This document shows positions 44,807 to 53,449 of a stretch of DNA of 64,000 nt, in pieces; within the stretch, counting starts at the first letter, position 1, and every line of letters begins with the position of its first letter. The DNA comes from Sphingobacterium pedocola. GTDB lineage: Bacteria; Bacteroidota; Bacteroidia; Sphingobacteriales; Sphingobacteriaceae. The translations under genes and the position numbers were made by a program. The notes beneath the pieces were generated by a model that saw only the letters and a program-made list of their open reading frames with translations, made no database searches and was not told the origin of the DNA. Location of the stretch: assembly GCF_015209965.1 (NCBI RefSeq), contig NZ_MU158689.1:841629-905628 (forward strand), written 5' to 3'.

Positions 44807-45616
44807 ATGATGATTGTCTTAGGGATTCTGTTGGCAATAGTGGTAGGAATAACATTAGGACTAGTTGGTAGTGGCGGGACTATACTAACAGTGCCCATTC
44901 TTGTGTACGTTATGGGCGTAGATCCAGTTTTAGCGACCACATATTCGTTATTTGCTATTGGCGTGACCTCTTTTGTTGGTGGTGTCAAAGGTCTTATTAC
45001 GCGGACCGTCGATATTAAAAAGGCGCTGATATTTGGTATTCCCTCGTTGTTCATGGTATATATTACACGTATGTTTATCTTGCCGCTACTGCCAGATGTG
45101 ATCATCATCGGACCCTATACAATACATCAGAATAGTGCGCTGATGATGTTGTTTGCTGTGGTAATGCTAGGGGCTTCGATAGCAATGATAAGAAGACAGG
45201 ACGAACGTATAGTTTATATCAATGAGCGTAAATTGTCCTTTGCTAAAGTAATAGCAGAGGGCGGTGCAATTGGATTGGTTACCGGTCTGGTTGGTGCTGG
45301 GGGCGGGTTCTTAATTATTCCTGCCTTAGTTAATTTTTTTCGAATGCCGATTAAAAATGCCGTTAGCACGTCTTTAGTCATCATCGCAGTCAATTCCTTT
45401 TTCGGTTTACTTGGTGATACCGAGAAGTTTGAGCGCTTCGATTGGCAAATGTTGTTAAGTTATACCGTGGCAGTTATTGCAGGGATGTTCGCTGGTTTTT
45501 CTGTGTCAAAAAGAGTGGATGGTTCGGTATTAAAGGTTATCTTTGGCTATTTGATTTTGTGTATCGGTACCTATATCCTTATTTCTGAATTCATTCTACA
45601 CGATGTCCACAAATAG
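44807..45616 (+). CDS. TauE/SafE-family sulfite exporter-like permease
   Basis: This is a 269-residue membrane protein with eight predicted helices and the two duplicated TauE/SafE signatures: GLVGSGGTILTVPILVYV in the first half and GLVTGLVGAGGGFLIIPALV in the second. TauE/SafE proteins move sulfite, sulfonates or related anions. Lying 9 nt after the YeeE/YedE pair and 71 nt before a persulfide dioxygenase, it probably exports sulfite or thiosulfate made by that enzyme. Confidence 0.9.
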   Translation: MMIVLGILLAIVVGITLGLVGSGGTILTVPILVYVMGVDPVLATTYSLFAIGVTSFVGGVKGLITRTVDIKKALIFGIPSLFMVYITRMFILPLLPDVIIIGPYTIHQNSALMMLFAVVMLGASIAMIRRQDERIVYINERKLSFAKVIAEGGAIGLVTGLVGAGGGFLIIPALVNFFRMPIKNAVSTSLVIIAVNSFFGLLGDTEKFERFDWQMLLSYTVAVIAGMFAGFSVSKRVDGSVLKVIFGYLILCIGTYILISEFILHDVHK

Positions 45617-45687
45617 TACGGAATAGGTATTCAGAGCGTTCAAATATTTGAAAATAAATATAACGGATTAAATTTAAAAGGATAGCA

Positions 45688-47064
45688 ATGTTTTTTCAAC
45701 AAGTATACGACAATACACTTGCACAAGCAAGTTATTTTATAGGCTGTCAAGCCAAAAACGAGGCGATTGTGATCGATGCAAAGCGCGATATAGATACGTA
45801 TTTAGCTATTGCGAAACAAAATAATATGCGTATTACCCATATCGCAGAAACACACATTCACGCAGATTTCTTGTGTGGTTCGCGGGAACTGGCCAAAGCG
45901 ACCGGTGCGAAGATATATCTTTCTGATGAAGGGGGATCCGACTGGCAATATGATTTTGTGCATGAAGGACTGAAAGATGGTGATAGAGTTATCGTGGGAA
46001 ACCTGTCTCTGGAAGTGATGCATACACCCGGTCATACCCCCGAAAGTATAAGCTTTATCTTACGCGATCATCCAGTTACAGACGACCCTGTAATGGTTTT
46101 TACGGGCGACTTTGTTTTTGTAGGAGATATTGGCCGTCCCGATCTGTTGGAAGAAGCTGGCGGTATGATCGGTGCCAAAGACAGAGGCGCGCGACAGATG
46201 TATGAATCTTTAGAGAAGTTTTTGTCGTTACCTGACTATATGCAGGTGTGGCCCGGTCACGGTGCGGGCTCGGCTTGCGGAAAAGCACTAGGATCTGTAC
46301 CTAGCAGCACAGTAGGGTATGAGAAAATTCGAAATTGGGCATTCCAATTTACTAATGATTTTGAAGGGTTCAAATCATATTTACTGCGTGACCAGCCAGA
46401 GGTGCCGACTTATTTTGCAACGATGAAAAAACTTAACCGTATTGACCGGAAATTATTGGTAGAAGTGCCGAACCATCCTACTTTGTCGCTGAAAGATCGA
46501 GACGAAAGTTGGACAGTGATCGACACACGCCACAAACGTGATTTTATAGAGGGACATTTGAAAGGGGCAATCAATATACAGAATAATAATGCCCTGCCCA
46601 ATTGGGCGGGTTGGATGCTGGACTATAACCAGAAATTGTTAATTGTAGCCGAAGAAGGAACTCAAAAGGACATCACACGGAAGCTGATGCGTATTGGTAT
46701 GGATAATATTGCCGGGTTCTTAACTGATATCGATGGAGCAGCGTTAATACCTACGAAATTGGTAAATGCGGATCAGGTGGAGTTGATGAAAGAAGAAAGT
46801 GATGTGACTTTGTTAGACGTACGGAGTTCTATAGAAAATAGGGAAGGTCATATTCCTAATGCCCAACATCATTTCGTAGGCGACCTGCCAAAAGAACTAC
46901 CCGTCGAATTACGGAACAGAAAGGTCATTGTTCAATGCCAGTCAGGTGATAGGTCGACCATCGCAAGTTCGTATTTGGAAAACCAAGGTTTTACACAGGT
47001 ATACAACTATGCCGGTAGTTTTGTCGATTGGAAAGCGTCGGGTAAGCCAATAGTTTCAGCGTAA
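45688..47064 (+). CDS. Persulfide dioxygenase-rhodanese fusion (CstB/ETHE1-like)
   Basis: This 458-residue enzyme joins a metallo-beta-lactamase-fold persulfide dioxygenase domain (1-245) with two rhodanese domains. Iron ligands of ETHE1-type enzymes can be assigned to His56 (HIHAD), His116 (TPGHT) and Asp141 (FTGDF). The metal motif is HxHxDF instead of HxHxDH, consistent with a single iron rather than a binuclear site. The first rhodanese domain (about 265-350) has no active-site Cys. The second (about 370-455) has Cys417 in CQSGDRS. The arrangement equals that of staphylococcal CstB, which converts persulfides to thiosulfate and sulfite. Confidence 0.9.
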   Translation: MFFQQVYDNTLAQASYFIGCQAKNEAIVIDAKRDIDTYLAIAKQNNMRITHIAETHIHADFLCGSRELAKATGAKIYLSDEGGSDWQYDFVHEGLKDGDRVIVGNLSLEVMHTPGHTPESISFILRDHPVTDDPVMVFTGDFVFVGDIGRPDLLEEAGGMIGAKDRGARQMYESLEKFLSLPDYMQVWPGHGAGSACGKALGSVPSSTVGYEKIRNWAFQFTNDFEGFKSYLLRDQPEVPTYFATMKKLNRIDRKLLVEVPNHPTLSLKDRDESWTVIDTRHKRDFIEGHLKGAINIQNNNALPNWAGWMLDYNQKLLIVAEEGTQKDITRKLMRIGMDNIAGFLTDIDGAALIPTKLVNADQVELMKEESDVTLLDVRSSIENREGHIPNAQHHFVGDLPKELPVELRNRKVIVQCQSGDRSTIASSYLENQGFTQVYNYAGSFVDWKASGKPIVSA

Positions 47065-47077
47065 AATAAAATTACTT

Positions 47078-47293
47078 TTATTCTTTTTTTATTTTTCCTT
47101 TTTCTTTTGGTCTATCTGTAGGATCGTTGGGCATGTCATTGAGTTGCTCTACTTGCGCGTCAACACCCGCTTCACCATCTGCATCCTGCTTTTTATCCTC
47201 TTTCTTTTTTACAACCGAGGTTAGTTCGCGTTCGGTGTCTTCGTTCTTCTCTTTTTCGATACCAGTCGTATCGTTTTCTACTTTTGTTGGCAT
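47078..47293 (-). CDS. Small highly charged hypothetical protein
   Basis: This 71-residue protein is very rich in Lys, Glu and Asp, has no Cys or Trp, and is probably disordered. It starts MPTKVENDTTGIEKEKNEDT and ends with a basic KEKGKIKKE. No family was recognised. It converges on the persulfide dioxygenase gene with a gap of 13 nt. Similar short acidic/basic disordered proteins occur widely in Sphingobacteriaceae, but coding status rests only on the intact frame and the ATG. Confidence 0.5.
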   Translation of the reverse strand: MPTKVENDTTGIEKEKNEDTERELTSVVKKKEDKKQDADGEAGVDAQVEQLNDMPNDPTDRPKEKGKIKKE

Positions 47294-47431
47294 AGTTAAA
47301 TCGTTTAAAAGGTAATATTCTGTTTATTAATAACAACGGAAAACAGAAGTTGCTTATCGATAAATACGCAATATACCAGCAATAAATACGCTAATTTTCA
47401 ATATATAAGCTAAAATATGTTTAGACGCAGC

Positions 47432-47464
47432 AAAAAAAAGAGCTTTCCGATCGAAAAGCTCTAC
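47432..47464 (-). terminator. Terminator of yceI-like gene
   Basis: Read on the minus strand an imperfect-free stem AGAGCTTTTC/GGAAAGCTCT (one G-T type pair at the centre) is followed by eight T. It lies 41 nt after the YceI stop codon. Confidence 0.85.
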
Positions 47465-47504
47465 TTGACTAAATTATTGCAGTGATTTATTGCTGCGTTC
47501 TGAA

Positions 47505-48035
47505 TTACCCCTCGCTTAATACAAATTGTACATCAGCTTGAAATTTTACATCCTCACTTACCATTACACCACCTGTTTCCAATGCGGCATTCCAGGTTAA
47601 TCCAAATTCTTCACGATTTATTTTACCTGTTACGGTATATCCGACCTTTTTATTTCCCCAGGGATCTTTTGCAATACCTCCGAATTCAACTTGGAAAGTT
47701 ACCGGTTTTGTAACATTTCTAATCGTAAGATTACCCGTTAAATTAAATTCGTCATCATCCACTTTCTTAATATCAGTGGATTGGAATGAGATTGTTTTGA
47801 AAGTTTCAACATTGAAAAAATCAGCGCTCTTTAAGTGCTGGTCACGTTGTTCATTTTTGGTATTGATCGAATCAGTTTGAATGCTTACCTCAATTGCAGC
47901 ATTCATGACATCTTCGGTAGAACTGTCTACCGTAATGTCAAAATCATGAAACTGTCCTTTAACACTAGATATCATCATGTGTCTTACTTTAAATTCAATT
48001 TCACTGTGTGCTTTGTCTAGATTCCAAGTTGCCAT
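47505..48035 (-). CDS. YceI-family protein
   Basis: This is a 176-residue YceI-like lipocalin-fold protein, a family that binds polyisoprenoids or other hydrophobic compounds. Typical are WNLDKAHSEIEFKVRHMMISSVKGQFHDFD at the N terminus, HLKSADFFNVETFKTISFQST and LTIRNVTKPVTFQVEFGG. Most YceI proteins are periplasmic, but no signal peptide is present here, so a cytoplasmic form is likely. Expression may be stress-linked; nothing in the sequence shows this. It is divergent from mnmE. Confidence 0.92.
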   Translation of the reverse strand: MATWNLDKAHSEIEFKVRHMMISSVKGQFHDFDITVDSSTEDVMNAAIEVSIQTDSINTKNEQRDQHLKSADFFNVETFKTISFQSTDIKKVDDDEFNLTGNLTIRNVTKPVTFQVEFGGIAKDPWGNKKVGYTVTGKINREEFGLTWNAALETGGVMVSEDVKFQADVQFVLSEG

Positions 48036-48183
48036 AGTCGTAAATTTTATTTTTTGTGATCTGTTGTTAACTATTTTATCAGCTTACATTGCTGAATGTA
48101 AAAGCAAAGATCTAAATTAAAATCCCTACAAAGCTTAACATAGGTTAAGAAAATCATTTTATATACTAATCGGCGCAAAGCCG

Positions 48184-48191
48184 TACCTTTG
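48184..48191 (+). promoter_or_regulatory. -7 box of mnmE, predicting a near-leaderless mRNA
   Basis: TACCTTTG matches TAnnTTTG and ends 5 nt before the mnmE ATG, so the transcript would begin within one or two bases of the start codon. Confidence 0.45.
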
Positions 48192-48196
48192 TCCAT

Positions 48197-49576
48197 ATGT
48201 CTACAGCAGGATTAATTTCACAGGATACGATCGTGGCATTGGCCACTTCTTCTGGATCTAACGGAGCAATTGCCGTGATACGTGTTTCAGGATCTGAGGC
48301 AATACACCTTACTAATTCTATATTTAAAGGTAAAGATCTAACCCAACAGTCCTCACATACAATTCATTTTGGAACGATTCGGGAAGAAGAAGATATTATT
48401 GATGAGGTACTAGTTTCACTTTTTATTGCTCCCAATTCGTATACCAAAGAAAATTCAGTGGAGATTTCTACCCATAATTCAAAGTATATTATAGAGCGGG
48501 TAATCAATCTTTTGATAAAAAAAGGAGCACGTGCCGCAAAGGCAGGAGAGTTTACGTTGCGTGCTTTCTTAAATGGTGGATTGGATCTCTCTCAGGCCGA
48601 AGCGGTAGCTGATTTGATTGCATCTAATTCGGCGGCTTCGCATCAAATTGCTATGCAACAGATGCGAGGGGGCTTTTCCAATCAATTGAAAAAGCTTCGT
48701 GAAGATTTGGTTCATTTTGCTTCATTAATAGAATTAGAATTGGATTTTTCCGAAGAGGATGTTGAATTTGCAAATAGAGATCAATTAAAAAACTTAATTC
48801 AGCAGATCTACACCGTAATCAATAAGCTCATATCCTCATTTGAACAAGGTAATGTTTTAAAAAATGGTGTCCCTATTGTTATTGCTGGAAAACCGAATGT
48901 TGGTAAATCCACATTGTTGAATGCATTATTAAACGAGGAGCGTGCAATTGTATCTGAGATTGCCGGTACGACGCGTGATACAATAGAAGATGAAATGAAT
49001 ATCCATGGCGTTACTTTTCGTTTTATTGACACCGCAGGCATCCGGGAAACACTGGATATTATTGAAGCGAAAGGAGTGGAGCGAACCCGGGAGAAGATGA
49101 AGCAAGCGCGTTTGATCGTTTACCTATTTGATCCCACACAGGACCAAATTGCTGATGTTGAGATACAGATTGAAGAAGTTAAATCCCTGGGGATTCCATT
49201 TATCACGATCATTAATAAAGCCGATCTGTTGAGCGAATCGCAAAAAGATGAATTTGACGTTTTGAGCCCTTTATTTATCTCGGCTAAAGAGCAGCAAGGT
49301 ATAGAAACATTGAAAGATGAACTACTCAATCAAGTTAACCTGTCGAATATAAATACTGACGATGTGATGGTGACGAATATCCGACATGTGGAAGCTTTGC
49401 AGAAAACACAACAATCATTGGAAAAAGTACTTTATGGAATTGATAATCCTGTGACTTCAGACTTTTTGGCCATGGATATACGACAAGCATTACACCACCT
49501 CGGAGAGATAACGGGGACGGTCACTACGGACGATTTACTTGATAACATATTTTCCAAGTTTTGCATCGGCAAATAG
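48197..49576 (+). CDS. mnmE: tRNA modification GTPase MnmE
   Basis: This GTPase, with MnmG, places the carboxymethylaminomethyl group on U34 of certain tRNAs. The N-terminal formyl-THF-binding domain runs from residue 1 to about 120 (DTIVALATSSGSNGAIAVIRVSG). The helical domain and an inserted G domain follow, with G1 GKPNVGKSTLLNAL, G2 GTTRDT, G3 DTAGIRET and G4 NKAD. The protein ends with the conserved FCIGK containing the essential Cys. The length of 459 residues is standard. The gene is divergent from the YceI gene. Confidence 0.97.
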   Translation: MSTAGLISQDTIVALATSSGSNGAIAVIRVSGSEAIHLTNSIFKGKDLTQQSSHTIHFGTIREEEDIIDEVLVSLFIAPNSYTKENSVEISTHNSKYIIERVINLLIKKGARAAKAGEFTLRAFLNGGLDLSQAEAVADLIASNSAASHQIAMQQMRGGFSNQLKKLREDLVHFASLIELELDFSEEDVEFANRDQLKNLIQQIYTVINKLISSFEQGNVLKNGVPIVIAGKPNVGKSTLLNALLNEERAIVSEIAGTTRDTIEDEMNIHGVTFRFIDTAGIRETLDIIEAKGVERTREKMKQARLIVYLFDPTQDQIADVEIQIEEVKSLGIPFITIINKADLLSESQKDEFDVLSPLFISAKEQQGIETLKDELLNQVNLSNINTDDVMVTNIRHVEALQKTQQSLEKVLYGIDNPVTSDFLAMDIRQALHHLGEITGTVTTDDLLDNIFSKFCIGK

Positions 49577-49660
49577 CTTTTTTTGTATTAAAGATATGAT
49601 ATAATATATGTAATTTTAGGGCCTAATCCATTTTATTGGACACTATTAACGATTGCTTGT

Positions 49661-50476
49661 ATGGATGATATTATTCGTTTTTTTGAAAATCAGGACCCCA
49701 TTATGGGTGCTTTTTATGCGACTACTTTTACGTGGTTTGTCACTGCAGTGGGCGCGGCGACCGTGTTTTTTTTCAAAGCAATTAATCGTAATTTTATGGA
49801 TGGAATGCTCGGCTTTACCGGTGGGGTAATGGTCGCGGCAAGTGTGTGGAGTTTGTTGATACCAGCAATGAACATGAGTGAGGGTGAAGGTTTTGTGAAG
49901 GTTATACCAGCGATTTTGGGGTTCCTTTTTGGTGCTGGATTTTTGTTCGCATTAGATAGGTTATTGCCTCACCTCCATGTAAATTTCAAACAGGTTGAGG
50001 GAGTTAAATCCCCCTGGCAGAAAACAACACTATTGGTGCTAGCTATTACACTCCACAATATTCCCGAGGGACTCGCTGTTGGGGTTTTGTTCGGAGGAGT
50101 CGCTGTTGGGCTTCCGGAAGCCAGTATTGCAGGCGCGGTGGCTTTAGCAATAGGAATCGGACTGCAGAATCTACCGGAGGGAATTGCGGTAGCTATGCCT
50201 CTTCGGCGTTTAGGCATGAGTCGTCGGAAAAGCTTTTTTTACGGACAGTTTTCTGCCATAGTAGAACCTATAGCAGGAGTTGTCGGTGCTTTAGCCGTTA
50301 CGGTTTTTACGCCAATTTTACCTTATGCCCTCGCGTTTGCGGCGGGAGCTATGATTTTTGTTGTCGTCGAAGAAGTTATTCCAGAAGCGCAGCAAAATAA
50401 AGATTCAGATATTGCCACAATCGGTTTTATTATAGGGTTTCTAATTATGATGTCTTTAGATGTCGTTTTAGGATAA
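49661..50476 (+). CDS. ZIP-family metal transporter
   Basis: This is a 271-residue ZIP-type divalent metal permease with about eight hydrophobic segments. The metal-binding signatures are TLHNIPEGLAVGVLFGG in TM4 and LQNLPEGIAVAMPL in TM5. It resembles the ZupT/GufA group that imports zinc and other divalent ions, or in some GufA-like members exports them. The direction and metal cannot be decided from sequence. It is followed by a strong terminator shared with the convergent YegP-like gene. Confidence 0.9.
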   Translation: MDDIIRFFENQDPIMGAFYATTFTWFVTAVGAATVFFFKAINRNFMDGMLGFTGGVMVAASVWSLLIPAMNMSEGEGFVKVIPAILGFLFGAGFLFALDRLLPHLHVNFKQVEGVKSPWQKTTLLVLAITLHNIPEGLAVGVLFGGVAVGLPEASIAGAVALAIGIGLQNLPEGIAVAMPLRRLGMSRRKSFFYGQFSAIVEPIAGVVGALAVTVFTPILPYALAFAAGAMIFVVVEEVIPEAQQNKDSDIATIGFIIGFLIMMSLDVVLG

Positions 50477-50496
50477 ATAAAAATTTCATCCGTGTG

Positions 50497-50543
50497 ATGA
50501 AAAGAGGTTGTTATATTTCTTTATAACAACCTCTTTTTCATCT
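50497..50543. terminator. Bidirectional terminator between zip and yegP-like genes
   Basis: A long inverted repeat (GATGAAAAGAGGTTGTTATA paired with the 50522-50542 arm, one bulged T) carries A and T tracts on both sides and lies between convergent genes. Confidence 0.85.
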
Positions 50544-50547
50544 TTCG

Positions 50548-50871
50548 TTATTCCTCAGTCGTCGCCGAAGGAGCATTTTCTTTTACTGAATTTATACCGT
50601 TATTTCGTCCAGATTCACTTTCATACATTTCACTGCTACCTATGATTTGGCCATTTGTGGATTTAAGGTTAAAAAAATACTTACCATTAGACGATGTTTT
50701 CTTTTCAAATCTAGCAACCACCTGTGCATTTTTTTTTACCGAATCGACGCCTTTTAAGCAGTTTGCTTTCGTGGCGTAACCTTCGCTGGTCAATATTACT
50801 TGTCCATTGCCAGCTTTAAGATTGAACTGGAATTCACCATTTTTTCTGGTGCTTACTACAAATTTTCCCAT
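50548..50871 (-). CDS. YegP/DUF1508 family protein with two repeats
   Basis: This is a 107-residue protein made of two DUF1508 repeats: GEFQFNLKAGNGQVILTSEGY with CLKGVDSVKKNA, and GKYFFNLKSTNGQIIGSSEMY with NNGINSVKENA. The family is typified by E. coli YegP and has no known biochemical role. It is small, soluble and probably cytoplasmic. The last ten residues (APSATTEE) are a flexible tail. Confidence 0.9.
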   Translation of the reverse strand: MGKFVVSTRKNGEFQFNLKAGNGQVILTSEGYATKANCLKGVDSVKKNAQVVARFEKKTSSNGKYFFNLKSTNGQIIGSSEMYESESGRNNGINSVKENAPSATTEE

Positions 50872-51087
50872 TACTCTAGTTTTAGATGGTTTATATACTT
50901 ATAATATGATATCCTTACTTACGTATTTATACTCTAAAATAATGAATAATAATAGAAAAGAAAAACCTCTGCAATTTTTAGTTGTATTATTTCATAATTT
51001 TTTTGCATCTCGACTTATAATTTCGCTATTGTCTATATAAATTTTTGATTATATTGAACGTGCTATCTCAAATGAGGGAATATACTT

Positions 51088-52077
51088 ATGGATATTAAGA
51101 AGTTGGATACGGTACGATGGGGAATGATTGGTGCGGGAAATGTGACAGAAGTAAAAAGTGGCCCCGCGTTTTATAAAATAGGAGACTCTAGATTGGTCGC
51201 TGTGATGGCGCGCACCTTGGATAAAGTGAAGGACTACGCCCAGCGGCATGAAGTCCCCACGTACTATACCAATGCGCAGCAATTAATTGATGATCCGGAG
51301 GTGAATGCAATTTATGTTGCTACCCCCCCAAGTACGCATATGGAGTATGCCGTTAGCGCGATGCGAGCTGGTAAGCCGGTTTATGTAGAGAAGCCAATGG
51401 CGATGAGTGTAAAAGAATGTGAAGAGATGAATGCGATATCGGAGCAGACCGGAATTCCGCTTTTCGTCGCATTTTACAGGAGGGGTATGGCGTATTTTAA
51501 TCAGATAAAACAGCTATTAAGTGAAGGTAAAATTGGGGCTATACTTTCGGTCGATGCCAAAATAATACAAGCGCCTTCTGACAGTGATCTTGATCCCAAA
51601 AAGCACAGTTGGCGAATCGATAGAAACATTGGCGGAGAAGGATATTTTGTTGATCTGGCCCCTCATACATTTGATATTTTGGATCATTTACTAGGTGAGA
51701 TTGAAAGTGCAAGCGGAAACGCCATTAATATCGCGGGGAATTATGAAGTCGCGGATACCGTTGCGGCGAGCTGGAAATTTAAGTCCGGCGTTTTAGGAAT
51801 AGGGCTTTGGAGTTTTTCAAGTACACGATCCGCAGAATTGGATAGGGTTATTATTACAGGTACCCGCGGTACGATCACGTTCAGCATCTTCAAATTGACA
51901 CCTATAGAAGTGCGTACAGATACTGGAGTCGAAATGTTTGACTTTGATAGACCACAGCACATACAGATGGGACTCATTCAAATGATCGTAGAAGAATTGA
52001 CTGGGAAGGGTACAAGCCCTTCCACGGGGGTATCGGGACTGCGGACTGCAAAAGTAATGGAGCAGGTACTCGGTTGA
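51088..52077 (+). CDS. Gfo/Idh/MocA-family oxidoreductase
   Basis: This is an NAD(P)-dependent oxidoreductase of the Gfo/Idh/MocA family, acting on sugars or related polyols. The Rossmann nucleotide-binding site is WGMIGAGNVTEVKSGPAF, followed by AVMARTLDKVKDYA. The family motif EKPMAMS sits near residue 100, with Lys as likely catalytic residue, and the C-terminal domain has the GGEGYFVDLAPHTFDILDHLLG segment with its conserved Asp/His. At 329 residues the length is ordinary. The substrate is unknown and the gene stands alone. Confidence 0.88.
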   Translation: MDIKKLDTVRWGMIGAGNVTEVKSGPAFYKIGDSRLVAVMARTLDKVKDYAQRHEVPTYYTNAQQLIDDPEVNAIYVATPPSTHMEYAVSAMRAGKPVYVEKPMAMSVKECEEMNAISEQTGIPLFVAFYRRGMAYFNQIKQLLSEGKIGAILSVDAKIIQAPSDSDLDPKKHSWRIDRNIGGEGYFVDLAPHTFDILDHLLGEIESASGNAINIAGNYEVADTVAASWKFKSGVLGIGLWSFSSTRSAELDRVIITGTRGTITFSIFKLTPIEVRTDTGVEMFDFDRPQHIQMGLIQMIVEELTGKGTSPSTGVSGLRTAKVMEQVLG

Positions 52078-52184
52078 TGATGCGTATCATTAACAATAAT
52101 GAAAAGGCAACGAATATTATTTCGTTGTTAGTGCATCCCTCCAATAATTAGCAGTATTCCAACACCCCTCTTAGAAATGCTAGA

Positions 52185-52931
52185 TTACTCCGGTATTTTT
52201 GGATTTTCCAAATATGCAGAGAAAGCTTTATCTGCTTTTTTGGTTAGCCATTCATAAAGTTTTGCCCCGTGACTTATCCGTTTCACACCGATTTTCCCAA
52301 GGACTTCGAGGTTAGGTAAATTTGGTGTTAAAAATACGTTCAAGGGCAGTTTTATTTCCTGTGTGAGTTTTTCAATATCTTCTTTCGATTCGATTAACGG
52401 TACGAATATTCCATCCGCGCCTGCTTCCATATATAAAGAGGTACGTTTTATAGATTCAACTAAACTATCCTGATGTTGCGTAACATAAGTGTCCGTACGT
52501 GCATTAATAAAAATATCAGTCACTTCTTTTATAGCTTTTATCTTATCGGCAAGTAAAGTAGACGAGCCTAAGACGCGTTTACTGTCTTCTACTTTCCCGT
52601 CTTCCAAATTGATTCCAACCACACCAATATCCGTTAATTTTTTGACATACCGCGCTACTTGTTGAGGATCGTCCGAATAACCAGCTTCTAGGTCTACCGA
52701 CACCGGAATCTGTACGGATCTTACGATGCGTTGTACAACAAAAAAAAGCTCATCGAACGAAATGTTCTCTCCGTCTTCGTACCCTAATATATTGGCGATA
52801 GCGTGGCTTGACGAGCCCAGTGCCTTAAACCCGCATTTTTCTGCGATTTTTGCAGAATGTGCGTCCCACACGTTGCCTAATACTAACGGAGATGATTGTC
52901 GGTGTAAGTTTTTGAAAGATGTTAATGACAT
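52185..52931 (-). CDS. Isocitrate lyase/PEP mutase-family protein
   Basis: This 248-residue TIM-barrel protein belongs to the isocitrate lyase/phosphoenolpyruvate mutase superfamily. Typical segments are LVLGNVWDAHSAKIAEKCGFKALGSSSHAIAN, PVSVDLEAGYSDDPQQVARYV, GINLEDGKV and FINARTDTY. The short length and the absence of the KKCGH-type lyase motif separate it from isocitrate lyase. Such small members are often named carboxyvinyl-carboxyphosphonate phosphorylmutase-like without proof. The real substrate is unknown. Confidence 0.87.
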   Translation of the reverse strand: MSLTSFKNLHRQSSPLVLGNVWDAHSAKIAEKCGFKALGSSSHAIANILGYEDGENISFDELFFVVQRIVRSVQIPVSVDLEAGYSDDPQQVARYVKKLTDIGVVGINLEDGKVEDSKRVLGSSTLLADKIKAIKEVTDIFINARTDTYVTQHQDSLVESIKRTSLYMEAGADGIFVPLIESKEDIEKLTQEIKLPLNVFLTPNLPNLEVLGKIGVKRISHGAKLYEWLTKKADKAFSAYLENPKIPE

Positions 52932-53344
52932 ACGATAAAATGTTTAGTTATATCTTTCTAACAGATCGGTAGCCTGTTTGTTTTGTGAAACATAAAGTTG
53001 ATTTTTTTGGTTTTTTAATAGTTTTTGTTGTTGTGTAATGTGTTTTTTTATTTAAATTTTAATACTAATTTGTTTTTTTTGTATTTTTAATCATATTTTC
53101 TTTTAATAAATTGAATATTTTATGTTTATTTTGTTATATATATCATATATTTACGTTTTTAGTGTTTTAAACTGTGTATTTAGTGTTTATTACTTATTTT
53201 ATTATTGTTAATTACGTTGTTTTTGTGTTATTGTTTATATGTAAATACTATTTTGTTGTTTATTTGTGTAAATCCTGTTTATAAAATTTGTCTTTTGGCA
53301 TAATGTGAGTAAATTATTTTGAATATTGTCTTAAAATAAATTTT
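52932..53344. other. T-rich, C-poor non-coding stretch
   Basis: About 410 nt without any convincing gene separate the PEP-mutase-like gene from the nitrate/molybdenum-cofactor operon. From about 52970 to 53330 the plus strand is dominated by T with frequent TG steps and very little C, unlike the surrounding DNA. No inverted repeat, tRNA or mobile-element end was recognised. The operon promoter should lie near its right end. Confidence 0.6.
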
Positions 53345-53449
53345 ATGTGCAGTATTGCGCAGGAGAAATTAAAAAATACCAAGGTGTTAGTTCTGGGGCA
53401 TAGAAGCGTAGCAGAAGCTAGTGTCATGAAAAAACAATTTCTAATATGA
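53345..53449 (+). pseudogene. Short ORF resembling the N terminus of MoeB/ThiF, probable remnant
   Basis: A 34-codon frame from ATG 53345 encodes MCSIAQEKLKNTKVLVLG followed by 16 unrelated residues. QEKLKNTKVLVLG closely resembles the conserved segment of MoeB/ThiF/HesA enzymes (GQEKLKNAKVLVIGAGGLG), but the nucleotide-binding GAGGLG is not continued. The frame ends in TGA that overlaps the ATG of the moaC-mogA gene (ATGA). This fits an internal deletion of a moeB-like gene formerly at the head of the operon, with the coupling to the next gene kept. The alternative, a short leader peptide, cannot be excluded. Confidence 0.5.
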
